A stretch of DNA of 64,000 nucleotides from contig NC_079239.1 of NCBI RefSeq assembly GCF_027921745.1, positions 2,011,501-2,075,500 of the forward strand, in the 5' to 3' direction. The notes below the pieces were generated by a model. The model had not been told where the DNA came from and did no database searches. It saw only the letters and a program-made list of their open reading frames with translations. Origin of the DNA: Schizosaccharomyces osmophilus. Lineage: Eukaryota; Ascomycota; Schizosaccharomycetes; Schizosaccharomycetales; Schizosaccharomycetaceae. Positions 1 to 9,068 of this stretch are shown one piece after another; the stretch's first letter is position 1; each line of letters begins with the position of its first letter. A program made the position numbers and the translations under genes.

Positions 1-1
1 T

Positions 2-589
2 GGTTCCCTAACAGATATTATCCAGCAGCACAAACTTAACGAAGAGCAAGTTGCTCGAATATGCCTAGAAACGTGTAAAGGCATCCAACATTTGCATGCA
101 CGCAATGTGATCCATAGGGACATCAAAAGCGATAATGTGCTTTTAGATAAACAAGGAAAAATAAAAATAACGGACTTTGGATTTTGTGCACGGCTCATGG
201 ATCGCTCACATAAGCGTGTAACTATGGTCGGGACGCCGTACTGGATGGCTCCTGAAATAATTAAACAGCAAAAATATGGAACAAAGGTCGACATATGGAG
301 TCTTGGGATAATGATTATTGAAATGCTTGAAAACGAACCTCCCTACCTTCGAGAAGACCCCATGAAAGCATTGTACATGATCGCAAAAACAGGAACTCCT
401 TCCCTTAAAAATCCTGAATTTGTATCTAAAGAATTACATTCTTTTTTAAACTCATGTTTGAATACCGACACAATCTTTAGAGCAACCGCCGCTGAACTAT
501 TAAACCACTCCTTCCTTCAACGAGCATGTTCACCTAAGAGCTTAATCCCTTTAATTTCAACTGACGTTGTCAAACCCCGTAATCATTAA
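2..589 (+). CDS. pak2: PAK-family protein kinase, C-terminal part (5' end outside window)
   Basis: The window opens inside this gene. The frame is open from base 2 and gives 195 residues of a Ser/Thr kinase. Visible are the catalytic loop HRDIKSDN, the DFG motif (DFGFCARL), the activation segment ending GTPYWMAPE, and DIWSLGI of subdomain IX. The wording IKSDNVLL and VGTPYWMAPE is typical of the STE20/PAK group, whose members act downstream of Cdc42 on polarity and MAPK signalling. The kinase domain ends close to the C terminus, as in PAKs. The N-terminal CRIB region is not in view, so PAK rather than another STE20 kinase is inferred. The choice of pak2 (shk2) over shk1 rests on synteny: yam8 and hem14 follow it in the S. 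pombe SPAC1F5 order. Confidence 0.85.
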   Translation, partial: GSLTDIIQQHKLNEEQVARICLETCKGIQHLHARNVIHRDIKSDNVLLDKQGKIKITDFGFCARLMDRSHKRVTMVGTPYWMAPEIIKQQKYGTKVDIWSLGIMIIEMLENEPPYLREDPMKALYMIAKTGTPSLKNPEFVSKELHSFLNSCLNTDTIFRATAAELLNHSFLQRACSPKSLIPLISTDVVKPRNH

Positions 590-759
590 GTTTTATGATT
601 GTTCTTTATGAAAATCTAAATATATTTAATTTATAAGCTTAATTTACAGAGTATTTTCTTGTACTTCTTTGCTTTTTGTGCCCTTTTACCTTGAGACCCT
701 CATTTGCTACTCAGGGTTTTCACAATTTAATTTAATCTTATTTGTTTTGTTCTTTATTT

Positions 760-2217
760 ATGATAAAATTTACCAGCATCCTTTTCCTTTTCCCAGTGTT
801 CGTCTTTCTTTTAGCGACTAAAATTGCAGCTATTACCTACAATCCTTTGACTCTCAATGGCACGGCTGTAGGGAACATAGAAGACCAAAGTGTAGTTTAT
901 TACAACATTTCTTGGTCAGAGGGACAAGCTAAGACCATCAATTTGACGTTATCAACATGCTCTACATTTGAAGGATCTAGCAATTTAATACTCTATGCCT
1001 CCAACTATTCCTTTGACAATTCCCTTGCTTTAGGGAATTACTCTTATTCCTCAGTGGATGCCGGACTGGCTTCCTTGTCGATAACTGGATATTCACCAAT
1101 GTTTATTGCGGTTTCCAGCAGTGATTCTCAATATAGTCAAAGTTACATCGGCGGCAATCATGATAAGACTTCCAATAGTGCATATCAAACAGAATATGAG
1201 CTGTCTGCTGGCAATAATTTTACTTTTACCCAGTACAATGAAACAAAGTTTTTGTTCGCCCAAGATACAGATTTTCAAGCAGCTTTACTAATCACTGGTA
1301 ATCTTACTACAAATGATACGTCTGTAATTCCAAATTATCAAATTTACGTTAATCCAACGGACTCAGCTTTTGATAAACAAATCGGACAACTATCGAGATC
1401 TTTCTGTGCTTACCGAGGCAATCCATCTACCCTTAACATAAACAATGCAGATTTGTCGATGACGGTACGTGGTTTAGGTCCCTTTGCCAAGGAACAGTTT
1501 TATTTGAAAGGATTATCGCCAAACACTTCGTATACCGCATATGTGGTCAAGCCCAATATCGACGCATATGGCGGTACTACCTATCCTCCTATAACTTTTA
1601 CGACAAACGTTGGAACAACATGTCAATTGATCTATGATTTGGAGTTTTGTTCTGAAGTAGCTTATTCCGTTCCCGGGAACGCTGCAGCCTATTCAGCTTT
1701 ATCATTAGCTTCATGGTACAACCAGCAAGCGTATGGCTATTACCAAAACTTCACATATACGTTGGATCAATACCCTTGTAATGCAACTGCGCTTTCCATT
1801 TATTCTCTGTTCCGTAATTGCAGTGACTGCCTGCAGAGTTACAGAAATTGGTTATGTGCTGCCGTCATCCCCCGCTGTGCAGATATAACGGATAACAGCA
1901 CTTTCCTTGTTTATAGGAACAATAACTCAAGATATCCGTTAATAGACGAAGTCGTTCGGCCCGGCCCATATAAAGAGGTCCTTCCGTGCGCTCATCTTTG
2001 CTACACGTTAGCTTCAAGTTGCCCTGTGGATTTAGGATTTTCTTGTCCCAGGAGTGGATTTGGATTAGAAGAGTCATATGGTGAGATTAGCAATGCGACG
2101 GGTGTAATCGCTTGCAATGCACCTGGAGTAGAATTTTATGAAAGCGTCGCAAGCTTTTTACAAATACCTTGGTTGTCCTTTATAATCCTTTTTTTAATTT
2201 GGTGTTTGGTCCTTTAA
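760..2217 (+). CDS. yam8: Mid1/Yam8-type regulatory subunit of the plasma-membrane calcium channel
   Basis: This encodes 485 residues from the ATG at 760; the frame also opens upstream at 742, but only with TTG. The N terminus has a hydrophobic signal-like stretch (residues about 4-26). A long ectodomain follows with many N-x-S/T sites. The C-terminal third is cysteine-rich (for example NCSDCLQSY and PRCADIT), and the protein ends in a hydrophobic tail of about 20 residues (PWLSFIILFLIWCLVL). This layout is that of fungal Mid1/Yam8/Ehs1, which partners the Cch1 pore subunit in stress- and pheromone-linked calcium entry. The length is about that remembered for S. pombe Yam8. The position between the PAK gene and hem14 fits the SPAC1F5 order. 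Confidence 0.9.
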   Translation: MIKFTSILFLFPVFVFLLATKIAAITYNPLTLNGTAVGNIEDQSVVYYNISWSEGQAKTINLTLSTCSTFEGSSNLILYASNYSFDNSLALGNYSYSSVDAGLASLSITGYSPMFIAVSSSDSQYSQSYIGGNHDKTSNSAYQTEYELSAGNNFTFTQYNETKFLFAQDTDFQAALLITGNLTTNDTSVIPNYQIYVNPTDSAFDKQIGQLSRSFCAYRGNPSTLNINNADLSMTVRGLGPFAKEQFYLKGLSPNTSYTAYVVKPNIDAYGGTTYPPITFTTNVGTTCQLIYDLEFCSEVAYSVPGNAAAYSALSLASWYNQQAYGYYQNFTYTLDQYPCNATALSIYSLFRNCSDCLQSYRNWLCAAVIPRCADITDNSTFLVYRNNNSRYPLIDEVVRPGPYKEVLPCAHLCYTLASSCPVDLGFSCPRSGFGLEESYGEISNATGVIACNAPGVEFYESVASFLQIPWLSFIILFLIWCLVL

Positions 2218-3027
2218 TGTCGCTCTAAATATATTTCTGTTTTAATTTTAGTTCGACTAATGAAAAGGATTTTGATGAGTTGAAGTTGATGTTACGTTTG
2301 TGTTTTTAACAATCTACATTATGTAGGTATTTATTTTGGATCAAGTTGCAACAAGCAATAAAAATGTGAATATTTACACTACCAGCCTTCAAGCATAAGA
2401 GGTAAAGAAAATAACATACAAGTAATGCCGTTCTACCATTAATGGAGCGAGAGAGAGAGTAAACGTTTTACGAGCATTTAATATCAGTCAAGTTACTTGT
2501 ATTCAAATAGAGTCGGCTGCTTTCAAGACTCATTATAAGCTTGAAGAGCCACATATTATTACAAAGCACAAACGTGTCTGTTTTACTTCTTGTAAAAGCA
2601 ATGTCGAGCACAAGCACTCAGCTCCCATATTGAAGAAAGCTTTGCATAGTACTTCGTCAATTGTTGATAAAGAAAGACTTCAGCCGTTAAAAAGGTTTAT
2701 AGATAAAATTTCGTTTATATTTTTTCCTTTCTTGAAACCGTACATAAACATGAACTAGCCATACTCTTATTTTGTATAACCTTTGTACTTACTGTAAGAC
2801 ATTCGTCGGTTACCCAGCGTCTGGACATTAAACTTCCTTGGTCGTTGATAACCATCATCTATTAATTGTATTCATTATATTTCAAAATTTTTGTGTTTTG
2901 GAATTCTTTGTATGTACGAAATAAAGTGACAGGTCTCCAAGTCTTCAAAGGAAAAACACCTGATCTTTAAATTCGACCACCTGCTTTATTTCCCTATGAG
3001 CATTGCAATTTCTACCAGCCTATAAAT
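2218..3027. other. Intergenic yam8-hem14, 810 bp
   Basis: This holds the yam8 3' region and the hem14 promoter. No open frame of note is present on either strand. A short (GA)n tract lies near 2450. A CCAGCCTATAAATA stretch ends immediately before the hem14 start codon; it is too close to the ATG to be a useful TATA box if the mRNA has a normal leader. Confidence 0.6.
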
Positions 3028-4491
3028 ATGAAAGTTGCAATTTGTGGAGGTGGAATTGCTGGATTGAGTACTGCATTCTATTTATCGAGGTTGATTCCAA
3101 CATGTCAAATTGATTTATATGAGCGAGACTCAAGATTAGGAGGTTGGCTTCAATCTGTCAAGATACCAACTTCAACCTCTCCTACAGGAAATGTGTTATT
3201 CGAACAAGGACCGAGGACTCTACGCCCTTCTGGCTTGGCTGGTTTGGCAACAGTGGATTTATTAAAGCAATTGAAGATGGAAAAAGGTATCAAACCAATA
3301 CTAAAAGATTCACCAAGTGCAAAAAATAAATATATATATTATCCAAACAGGCTGAATGCCGTTCCATCTAGTGGATTTCAGGCTCTTAAATCTGTTATGC
3401 AACCTGCTCTTCGAGCAGTACCATTTGCTCTTTTGCGAGATCTGTTTCAAAAAAAGAAAATTGATAATGAAGATGAAAGTATAGGATCTTTTATGGAAAG
3501 GCGATTTGGGAAAATGTTTACTCACCGATTAATGAGTTCATTAATTAATGGAATATATGCTGGCGACTTACATTCTCTTTCTCTACAATCTACTATGTTT
3601 GGTTTTTTAGCAGATGTCGAAAGGAAATATAGAAGCGTTATTTTAGGAATGGTCTTAGCCTCGATTCGTGGAGAACTGTTGACTGAAAACCAAAAACTAT
3701 TAAGGACATCTTTACTGAAGAATGAAGATACTAAAGAACTTTTCAAATCTCTACAATCTTCTTCAATGATATCCCTTGAAAATGGAATCGAAAGCATAGT
3801 CTCGCACTTGAATGCCTTTTTCGATGCTTCTTCAAATGTGAAAGTTCGTTTCAACCAACCAGTTACAAGATTAGCGCTGTCCGCTTCAAATGAGAAAGTT
3901 GAAGTTAACAATTGCCAGTATGATTACTCAGTCTTCGCTATGCCCTCAAATCAATTATCAGAGTTATTGCCTTCCCCTGCTATGAGCACTCCAACTAGTA
4001 GTGTTTACGTTGTAAACTTATTTTACCAGGACGCCTCTGTACTAAACTATAAAGGATTTGGGTATTTAGCACCTCTTCGTTTACCAAATAACCCGAACCA
4101 TATATTAGGTGTTGTCTTTGACAGTGAACAAAATAATCCTGAACAGGGGACAAAACTTACCGTTATGATGGGGGGCTCTAACTATGCTTACGACCCAAAA
4201 TCTATTCCAACAACACCAGAAAAAGCCATCAGTTATGCAAAAGAAGCTGTAAAGCAGTCCTTAAGCATACATGCATCCCCGGACGTTGCGAATGCAACTT
4301 TACAACGGAACTGTATTCCCCAATACATGGTAGGCCATCAACATCAGTTGGACAAAGTTCAATCATGGATCGACGACAATCTCCGGGGGCGACTTTATCT
4401 TACTGGAAGCTGGTACAATGGAGTTAGTATAGGAGATTGCATTTTAAACGGTTATAAAACAGCACAAGAAATTGCCCTTAAAGGACAATAA
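3028..4491 (+). CDS. hem14: Protoporphyrinogen oxidase
   Basis: This 487-residue protein is encoded without introns. It begins with an FAD-binding Rossmann motif, GGGIAGLSTAFYLSR (residues 7-21), followed by the acidic strand end DLYERD and LGGW. This is the amine-oxidase/PPO layout of HemG/Hem14-type enzymes, which oxidise protoporphyrinogen IX to protoporphyrin IX at the mitochondrial inner membrane, the step before ferrochelatase. The C terminus has the matching GD-containing motif of the FAD domain (GSWYNGVSIGDCILNGYKTA). The flavin motif sits at residue 7 with no long presequence, as is usual for Hem14. The gene converges on lhs1, with only 200 bases between the stop codons. Naming rests on family resemblance and on synteny with SPAC1F5.07c. 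Confidence 0.92.
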   Translation: MKVAICGGGIAGLSTAFYLSRLIPTCQIDLYERDSRLGGWLQSVKIPTSTSPTGNVLFEQGPRTLRPSGLAGLATVDLLKQLKMEKGIKPILKDSPSAKNKYIYYPNRLNAVPSSGFQALKSVMQPALRAVPFALLRDLFQKKKIDNEDESIGSFMERRFGKMFTHRLMSSLINGIYAGDLHSLSLQSTMFGFLADVERKYRSVILGMVLASIRGELLTENQKLLRTSLLKNEDTKELFKSLQSSSMISLENGIESIVSHLNAFFDASSNVKVRFNQPVTRLALSASNEKVEVNNCQYDYSVFAMPSNQLSELLPSPAMSTPTSSVYVVNLFYQDASVLNYKGFGYLAPLRLPNNPNHILGVVFDSEQNNPEQGTKLTVMMGGSNYAYDPKSIPTTPEKAISYAKEAVKQSLSIHASPDVANATLQRNCIPQYMVGHQHQLDKVQSWIDDNLRGRLYLTGSWYNGVSIGDCILNGYKTAQEIALKGQ

Positions 4492-4691
4492 ATTTTTCAG
4501 TTTACGTTCTGGTTTGATTAAAGACTATCCCTACAGTATTAAAAATTTGGCTATTAATCAACATCTCATAAAGACAATCAAATTCATATATATAATCTAG
4601 CTTTTATATGATCATGAGCCAGCTAAACTGACTTCGTCTAGTAAACGGATTATCTCAGTTATATTGTTTTTTTTTTATAAATAAAACAAGG

Positions 4692-7247
4692 TTAAAGTTC
4701 GTCCTCAAAGTCATTGTCATTGTCAGCTGTAGAAGTAGATGTACCAGCGGTCGATTCAAAAGCTGCTGTGGATGTTGGCTCCGAATGGCTCTCAGTAAAA
4801 CCCTCGGAGGGCTTTGCGGTCTCTTGATCGGCTTTCTCAGAGGTGGAAGTTGCCTCGGATGAAGAAGAGGGTGCTTTAGTTTTAGGCTTTAACTTTGGAT
4901 GTTGAAGTGAACGGCGAAGATATTCATATAATAGGTTTTGAAGCTTTTTAGTCTTAGAATCCATTTCTGAAGTAATCATAACAGGGTCTTCGTATTTAGC
5001 TCTTGAGACATGCTTTTCCAAGTTATCATTGAGCCAAGCAGTAACATTATCGTACTCTTCACTTAACTTTTTGTAAGAAGCATTACGGATGGAAGTAACC
5101 CTCTTCACATCTTTTTCGTCGTATTCCGTTAACGGATACGGAGGGACATCAAAGCTAGACAACAGAGATTCTGCTTTTTCCACGGTCGAATTTAGACTTT
5201 CAAGGCTAAAATTAAACTTGTGACTCTCATCTTGACGATAAGATATGGAATAGATGATATCGGCAAGCTTCTTTTGCTTAGCCACAATTATGTTAGTTTC
5301 GGCGGTTGGTCCATCTTGAAGTAACCAATCAATATCTTCAACAGCTATTTGTTTCAAAGTCTTTGATTCTTCGGGATTAGCATAAGTTAACACTTCATCA
5401 TCATCAGACAAACTTTGAGCTCTATAGAGCAAGCTTTCATATTCATTAAGGGCACTTTCATGTAAAGCCTTGCTTTTGTCCTTCAAAGAACGAAGCGCAA
5501 GTCTGTCCGAGAACAGTTGAAGAGAATCTTCAGACAGTTTTCTATAACGTCTGTAAGTGAAATCGAGACTTTGAAGCTCCAATGCTTCCTCATTTAACTT
5601 TCCAGGTTGATTATTACTGAAGAGACTTTTAACTTTTCCTCCAATGCCAGATGCTGAAGCCGACTTCTGCTCGCATGCAACATATGAACGGACAGGAATA
5701 AACGTTCCCTTCAAAGGATCAGAAGAGAACTCAAACAGAACTTGCTTTTCGGAGCAAGAATCAGCTTGTTTCAATGCTTCGGTTAAGTTGTTGATGCTGA
5801 TTTCTCCAATAAGAGTACCGCCATTAGAAACTGGTAAGGAAGGATGCGCTCCTAAATCGGTAGTATTTATAGCAACTATATGCGAAGAGCCAAATAGGGT
5901 GGATTCAGGTAAAGCAACTAACGGATGCATATTGGTTAAAGTAAGTGAGTAGAAATTGTAAACTGCTCCTTGAACAATAACAGGTTTCACACGGAAACTG
6001 CTAGTCAAGCTAGCACCATAAAAGGCAGCGCCTTTCACAGAGGCCTCATCAGCATTCACCTTTTTAGAAACCTTATCACTCTTGACATAATCATCTATAG
6101 CAGCTTGAATAAAAGGAACACGTGATGTTCCTCCATGAAGAATAACGGAATCCAGTGTTTCAAGTGATACATTGCCTTTCAAAAGAGTTTCCTTGATTAG
6201 CAAAACAGCAGAGGTAGCTAAGTCCTGACATAAAGATTCAAAAACCGAGCGAGTGATTTTTAGGCGAAAATCTATTCCTTCAGCTAATTCTTCTATTGAA
6301 GCATAAGCTTCAGAATTTGCAGATAAGACATGTTTGACTCGCAAAGCTTCTTTCTCTAGACGGGCAAGAGCTCGATTGTTATGGGACAAGTCGATATTAT
6401 GCTTCTGCTGGAATGCATCCTTCATAAAGTTCACGATTCTTCGATTAAGCTCATTTCCAGTTAAATCCAGGGTCGTGGAGCTAGCCAATGATCGGATACG
6501 AGTAATATTTTTGCCTTTGCCTGAGGTCCCCTTTGGAACAGCATCTATAGCAACCAAGGTAGCAGAGATTGAACCGGATCCAGCATCATAAATGATATGA
6601 TGAGCAGGTTCTTCAGAGAAGGATCGAGAAAGAGAATATTCAAGAGCCACTGATAAACCATCATCAATTAAAGCCAAGACGTCTTTGTTTAGTAAACGTG
6701 CAGCGTCAAGTAAAACGAACCGTTGAAGTTCATTGAAATGTGGAGGGACGGTCAGAACCAAATCATTAATAGGTTCTTGAGCCATTTCCTCAGCCAAGTT
6801 AATATAATGTTCCATAGTCATTGCAATAATTTCCTCTAAGGTATAAGAGTCTGAATCCGAAACGACAAAAGATACTCCAGACACCGATTCTTCATTTTCC
6901 TGAAGCTGTAAGGCAGGGTTATTCCCTAAATACTTTTGAACCAACTTTGAATTGAGTCCCGAAACGTCCAATAATTCTTTAACATTCCGTATAGAGTGAG
7001 AAGGTAAACGAGTTGCCAAATTAGCAGCGTCAACACCAAAAAGTCTTTCATCACCTTTGAAAGCAACGGCACTTTGTTCTTTACGACGAGTATCTCTAGT
7101 CAATACAAGCTCCAGAGGTATACCAGCTTTGATTAAAGCTGCTTTCGTCCATTCGGTACCATAATCAATAGCCAATATTGGTGCAGAAACTACAGGCCAT
7201 GCAAATGAAAGAAAGCCTATAGCAAACAAAAGCCATGAAAACCTCAT
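4692..7247 (-). CDS. lhs1: ER lumenal Hsp70-like chaperone/nucleotide exchange factor (Lhs1, GRP170 type)
   Basis: I start the protein at the ATG at 7247 (851 residues). The frame continues 17 codons upstream, but the 7247 start places a clean signal peptide (MRFSWLLFAIGFLSFAW, cleavage near VVSA) at the N terminus. An Hsp70 ATPase domain follows, beginning AIDYGTEWTKAA, with VILHGGTSRVPFIQ further on. The C-terminal half is long, charged and poorly conserved, as in GRP170/Lhs1 proteins, which serve as exchange factors for ER BiP and in translocation. The last four residues are EDEL, an ER-retrieval type tail. Like its S. pombe neighbour order, it is convergent with hem14 and divergent from mso1. 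Confidence 0.93.
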   Translation of the reverse strand: MRFSWLLFAIGFLSFAWPVVSAPILAIDYGTEWTKAALIKAGIPLELVLTRDTRRKEQSAVAFKGDERLFGVDAANLATRLPSHSIRNVKELLDVSGLNSKLVQKYLGNNPALQLQENEESVSGVSFVVSDSDSYTLEEIIAMTMEHYINLAEEMAQEPINDLVLTVPPHFNELQRFVLLDAARLLNKDVLALIDDGLSVALEYSLSRSFSEEPAHHIIYDAGSGSISATLVAIDAVPKGTSGKGKNITRIRSLASSTTLDLTGNELNRRIVNFMKDAFQQKHNIDLSHNNRALARLEKEALRVKHVLSANSEAYASIEELAEGIDFRLKITRSVFESLCQDLATSAVLLIKETLLKGNVSLETLDSVILHGGTSRVPFIQAAIDDYVKSDKVSKKVNADEASVKGAAFYGASLTSSFRVKPVIVQGAVYNFYSLTLTNMHPLVALPESTLFGSSHIVAINTTDLGAHPSLPVSNGGTLIGEISINNLTEALKQADSCSEKQVLFEFSSDPLKGTFIPVRSYVACEQKSASASGIGGKVKSLFSNNQPGKLNEEALELQSLDFTYRRYRKLSEDSLQLFSDRLALRSLKDKSKALHESALNEYESLLYRAQSLSDDDEVLTYANPEESKTLKQIAVEDIDWLLQDGPTAETNIIVAKQKKLADIIYSISYRQDESHKFNFSLESLNSTVEKAESLLSSFDVPPYPLTEYDEKDVKRVTSIRNASYKKLSEEYDNVTAWLNDNLEKHVSRAKYEDPVMITSEMDSKTKKLQNLLYEYLRRSLQHPKLKPKTKAPSSSSEATSTSEKADQETAKPSEGFTESHSEPTSTAAFESTAGTSTSTADNDNDFEDEL

Positions 7248-7863
7248 TACAGCCTCAAAAGAAATTGCCTGTGAATGGAAGAAGTTGAAGGTATTCACCT
7301 AGTTCTATGTAACATGTTGTTGTGTTTCTATTAAAAAGGTTTATAATATGATATTGATAATATCGTAGAAAAGAGGACTGTGCTGAAGAATCCTTCTAAC
7401 AAGCAGTATTTAAATTGTTTCTTTCCTTTTAACAAACAAAAGAAGAAATTGAGTCATGTTAGAAGCCAAAGCTACTGTCAGGCTTGCTCATGTAAGCTAA
7501 GCGCAAAAACGGGAACAATTAGCTCTGTCAAGCTATTGGGAGACTAATTGTAATTTGGATTAGTTCCGTTCACTAAGTGAAGTGATAGCTGGCTTTTCCA
7601 ATGCAATGCAGTTCTTCCATCACTTTTTATTGTATTAATTATTTACAATTGAGACGCATATTATAATATATTCTTTAATACTATATACGCAACGAAAAGC
7701 ACATAATATATTAACTTCCCAGCAACAACTCCCACCTTTACTGAGTCAAGGAAGAAAGAGGATGCTATAGCTACTGAAACATTAAACGTGAGCCAATGTT
7801 TGAATCGACTTGCTTAAAGGAATTCGTTAAATTTTAATCTATCATTTATTTGCTATTTTCGAG
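7248..7863. other. Divergent promoter region lhs1/mso1, 616 bp
   Basis: This shared upstream region serves lhs1 (leftward) and mso1 (rightward). It is AT-rich, with no coding stretch that I can support and no recognised regulatory site. Confidence 0.6.
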
Positions 7864-8328
7864 ATGTGGAGTAAACTTTCGATTTCATCGAAAATTAACC
7901 GGATTCGCGACCCGGAAAGTGATAATTCTATAGAGGACACTCATGTAGCACGAGTGATGAGAAAATACTACCTTGAAAAGACTGGGAATTTACCGGATTG
8001 GCTTCGTCCACCGGGATGGCAGCCTCCAAGTGGAGCTAATACGCCGATGGTACAGGCAGCAAGTAGCGACACAGAAGGTACTACTCCTTCTAATTCGCGT
8101 TCTTCTGTTACTCCAAAACCTGTTTCTCGAGTGTCATCTTCGCCTTCTGTTCCTGCTCCATCAACAAACACACGGAAGCCTCCCATGCAACATTCACATA
8201 GCACATTCGATGATCTATTTGAAGGAGTTGGAAGCTTGCAAAGGTCCCAAACTGGTACAAGTGCAGCTTCATCGAATGCCGCTAGTGGCCTCTTGCGATC
8301 CAAGCTTGAATCTAGGAAAAAGTTATAA
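7864..8328 (+). CDS. mso1: Mso1-like Sec1-binding exocytosis protein
   Basis: This small protein (154 residues) carries a conserved N-terminal block: RVMRKYYLEKTGNLPDWLRPPGW at about residues 35-57. It resembles the Mso1 Sec1-binding domain, in which a short helix plus a P-x-W-L motif contacts the SM protein Sec1 and the SNARE complex at sites of secretion. The rest is low-complexity and rich in Ser, Pro and Thr, as expected of a disordered scaffold, and ends in a basic tail (KLESRKKL). The call rests on the N-terminal block and on its position between lhs1 and cdc12, the SPAC1F5.05c slot. Overlapping frames in the Ser/Pro-rich part are shadows. Confidence 0.82.
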   Translation: MWSKLSISSKINRIRDPESDNSIEDTHVARVMRKYYLEKTGNLPDWLRPPGWQPPSGANTPMVQAASSDTEGTTPSNSRSSVTPKPVSRVSSSPSVPAPSTNTRKPPMQHSHSTFDDLFEGVGSLQRSQTGTSAASSNAASGLLRSKLESRKKL

Positions 8329-9068
8329 ATTCATCTTTGTGAAGAAGGTCAAAATATTAACCTTACCGTAATTATTACTACGAATGCGAATTACAAATCC
8401 ATATTCCTCTTTAAGTATTACTTACCCTTGTAATATGGTTCGATACGATTTGGCATACGCTTTTCTGACTTTTTGTACGAATTAAAAAAGGCTCAGTTTT
8501 CATACTCCAGCTAACAAAATTCCTAATGAACACTGCTTTTATGACCATATGATTTGAGAAAGATTAGAATATACTTCTTAATCTTATACTTCATTTTATG
8601 TTACCGGACACCTGTTTGTCTTTTAATGTTTATCCATGACCTTTTTCCTTTTCTTTTGTTCAATATTGTCTTATAGACATCAGCAGTAAAATAGTATTAA
8701 TTGAACGACATTTACAAAAGTTTATAACTTTGCTCAGTAAAACTGTTAAAACTTACGAATATTATAGCGCACTCTTTCATTTACAATGTAGCAGCATATA
8801 TATATTTTTATTTACATTGAGTTCACTTTTGAGTATTTTTTTTGTTTTTTACTTTCTTTCCAGGTATAGTCATCTATCCTTAGATGTGACTAACTCTGTC
8901 TCCCACCCATTTCCTCTGTACTTTTAGTAAACTACGTGTTTCACCTCAAATCGTTCGTTTATTCCTGTAATACATTCTTTTATTTAAATAAAAGGACGCT
9001 GTTCTTTTCATTTCATGAAGTTATATACATAAACAGTTTACAATGCTGCAATCGTTGAGTAAATAGAG
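8329..9068. other. Intergenic mso1-cdc12, 740 bp
   Basis: This contains the mso1 3' region and the cdc12 promoter and leader. A 65-codon hydrophobic open frame at 8730-8927 is rich in Tyr, Phe and Leu and looks like translation of AT-rich DNA. No regulatory element was recognised. Confidence 0.55.

Noticed and set aside
3522-3911. 129-codon leftward frame opposite hem14
   Set aside because: Shadow of the conserved protoporphyrinogen oxidase frame; no similarity of its own.
7968-8371. Two extra frames overlapping mso1
   Set aside because: They arise from the Ser/Pro-rich low-complexity codons of mso1; only the frame with the Sec1-binding block is supported.
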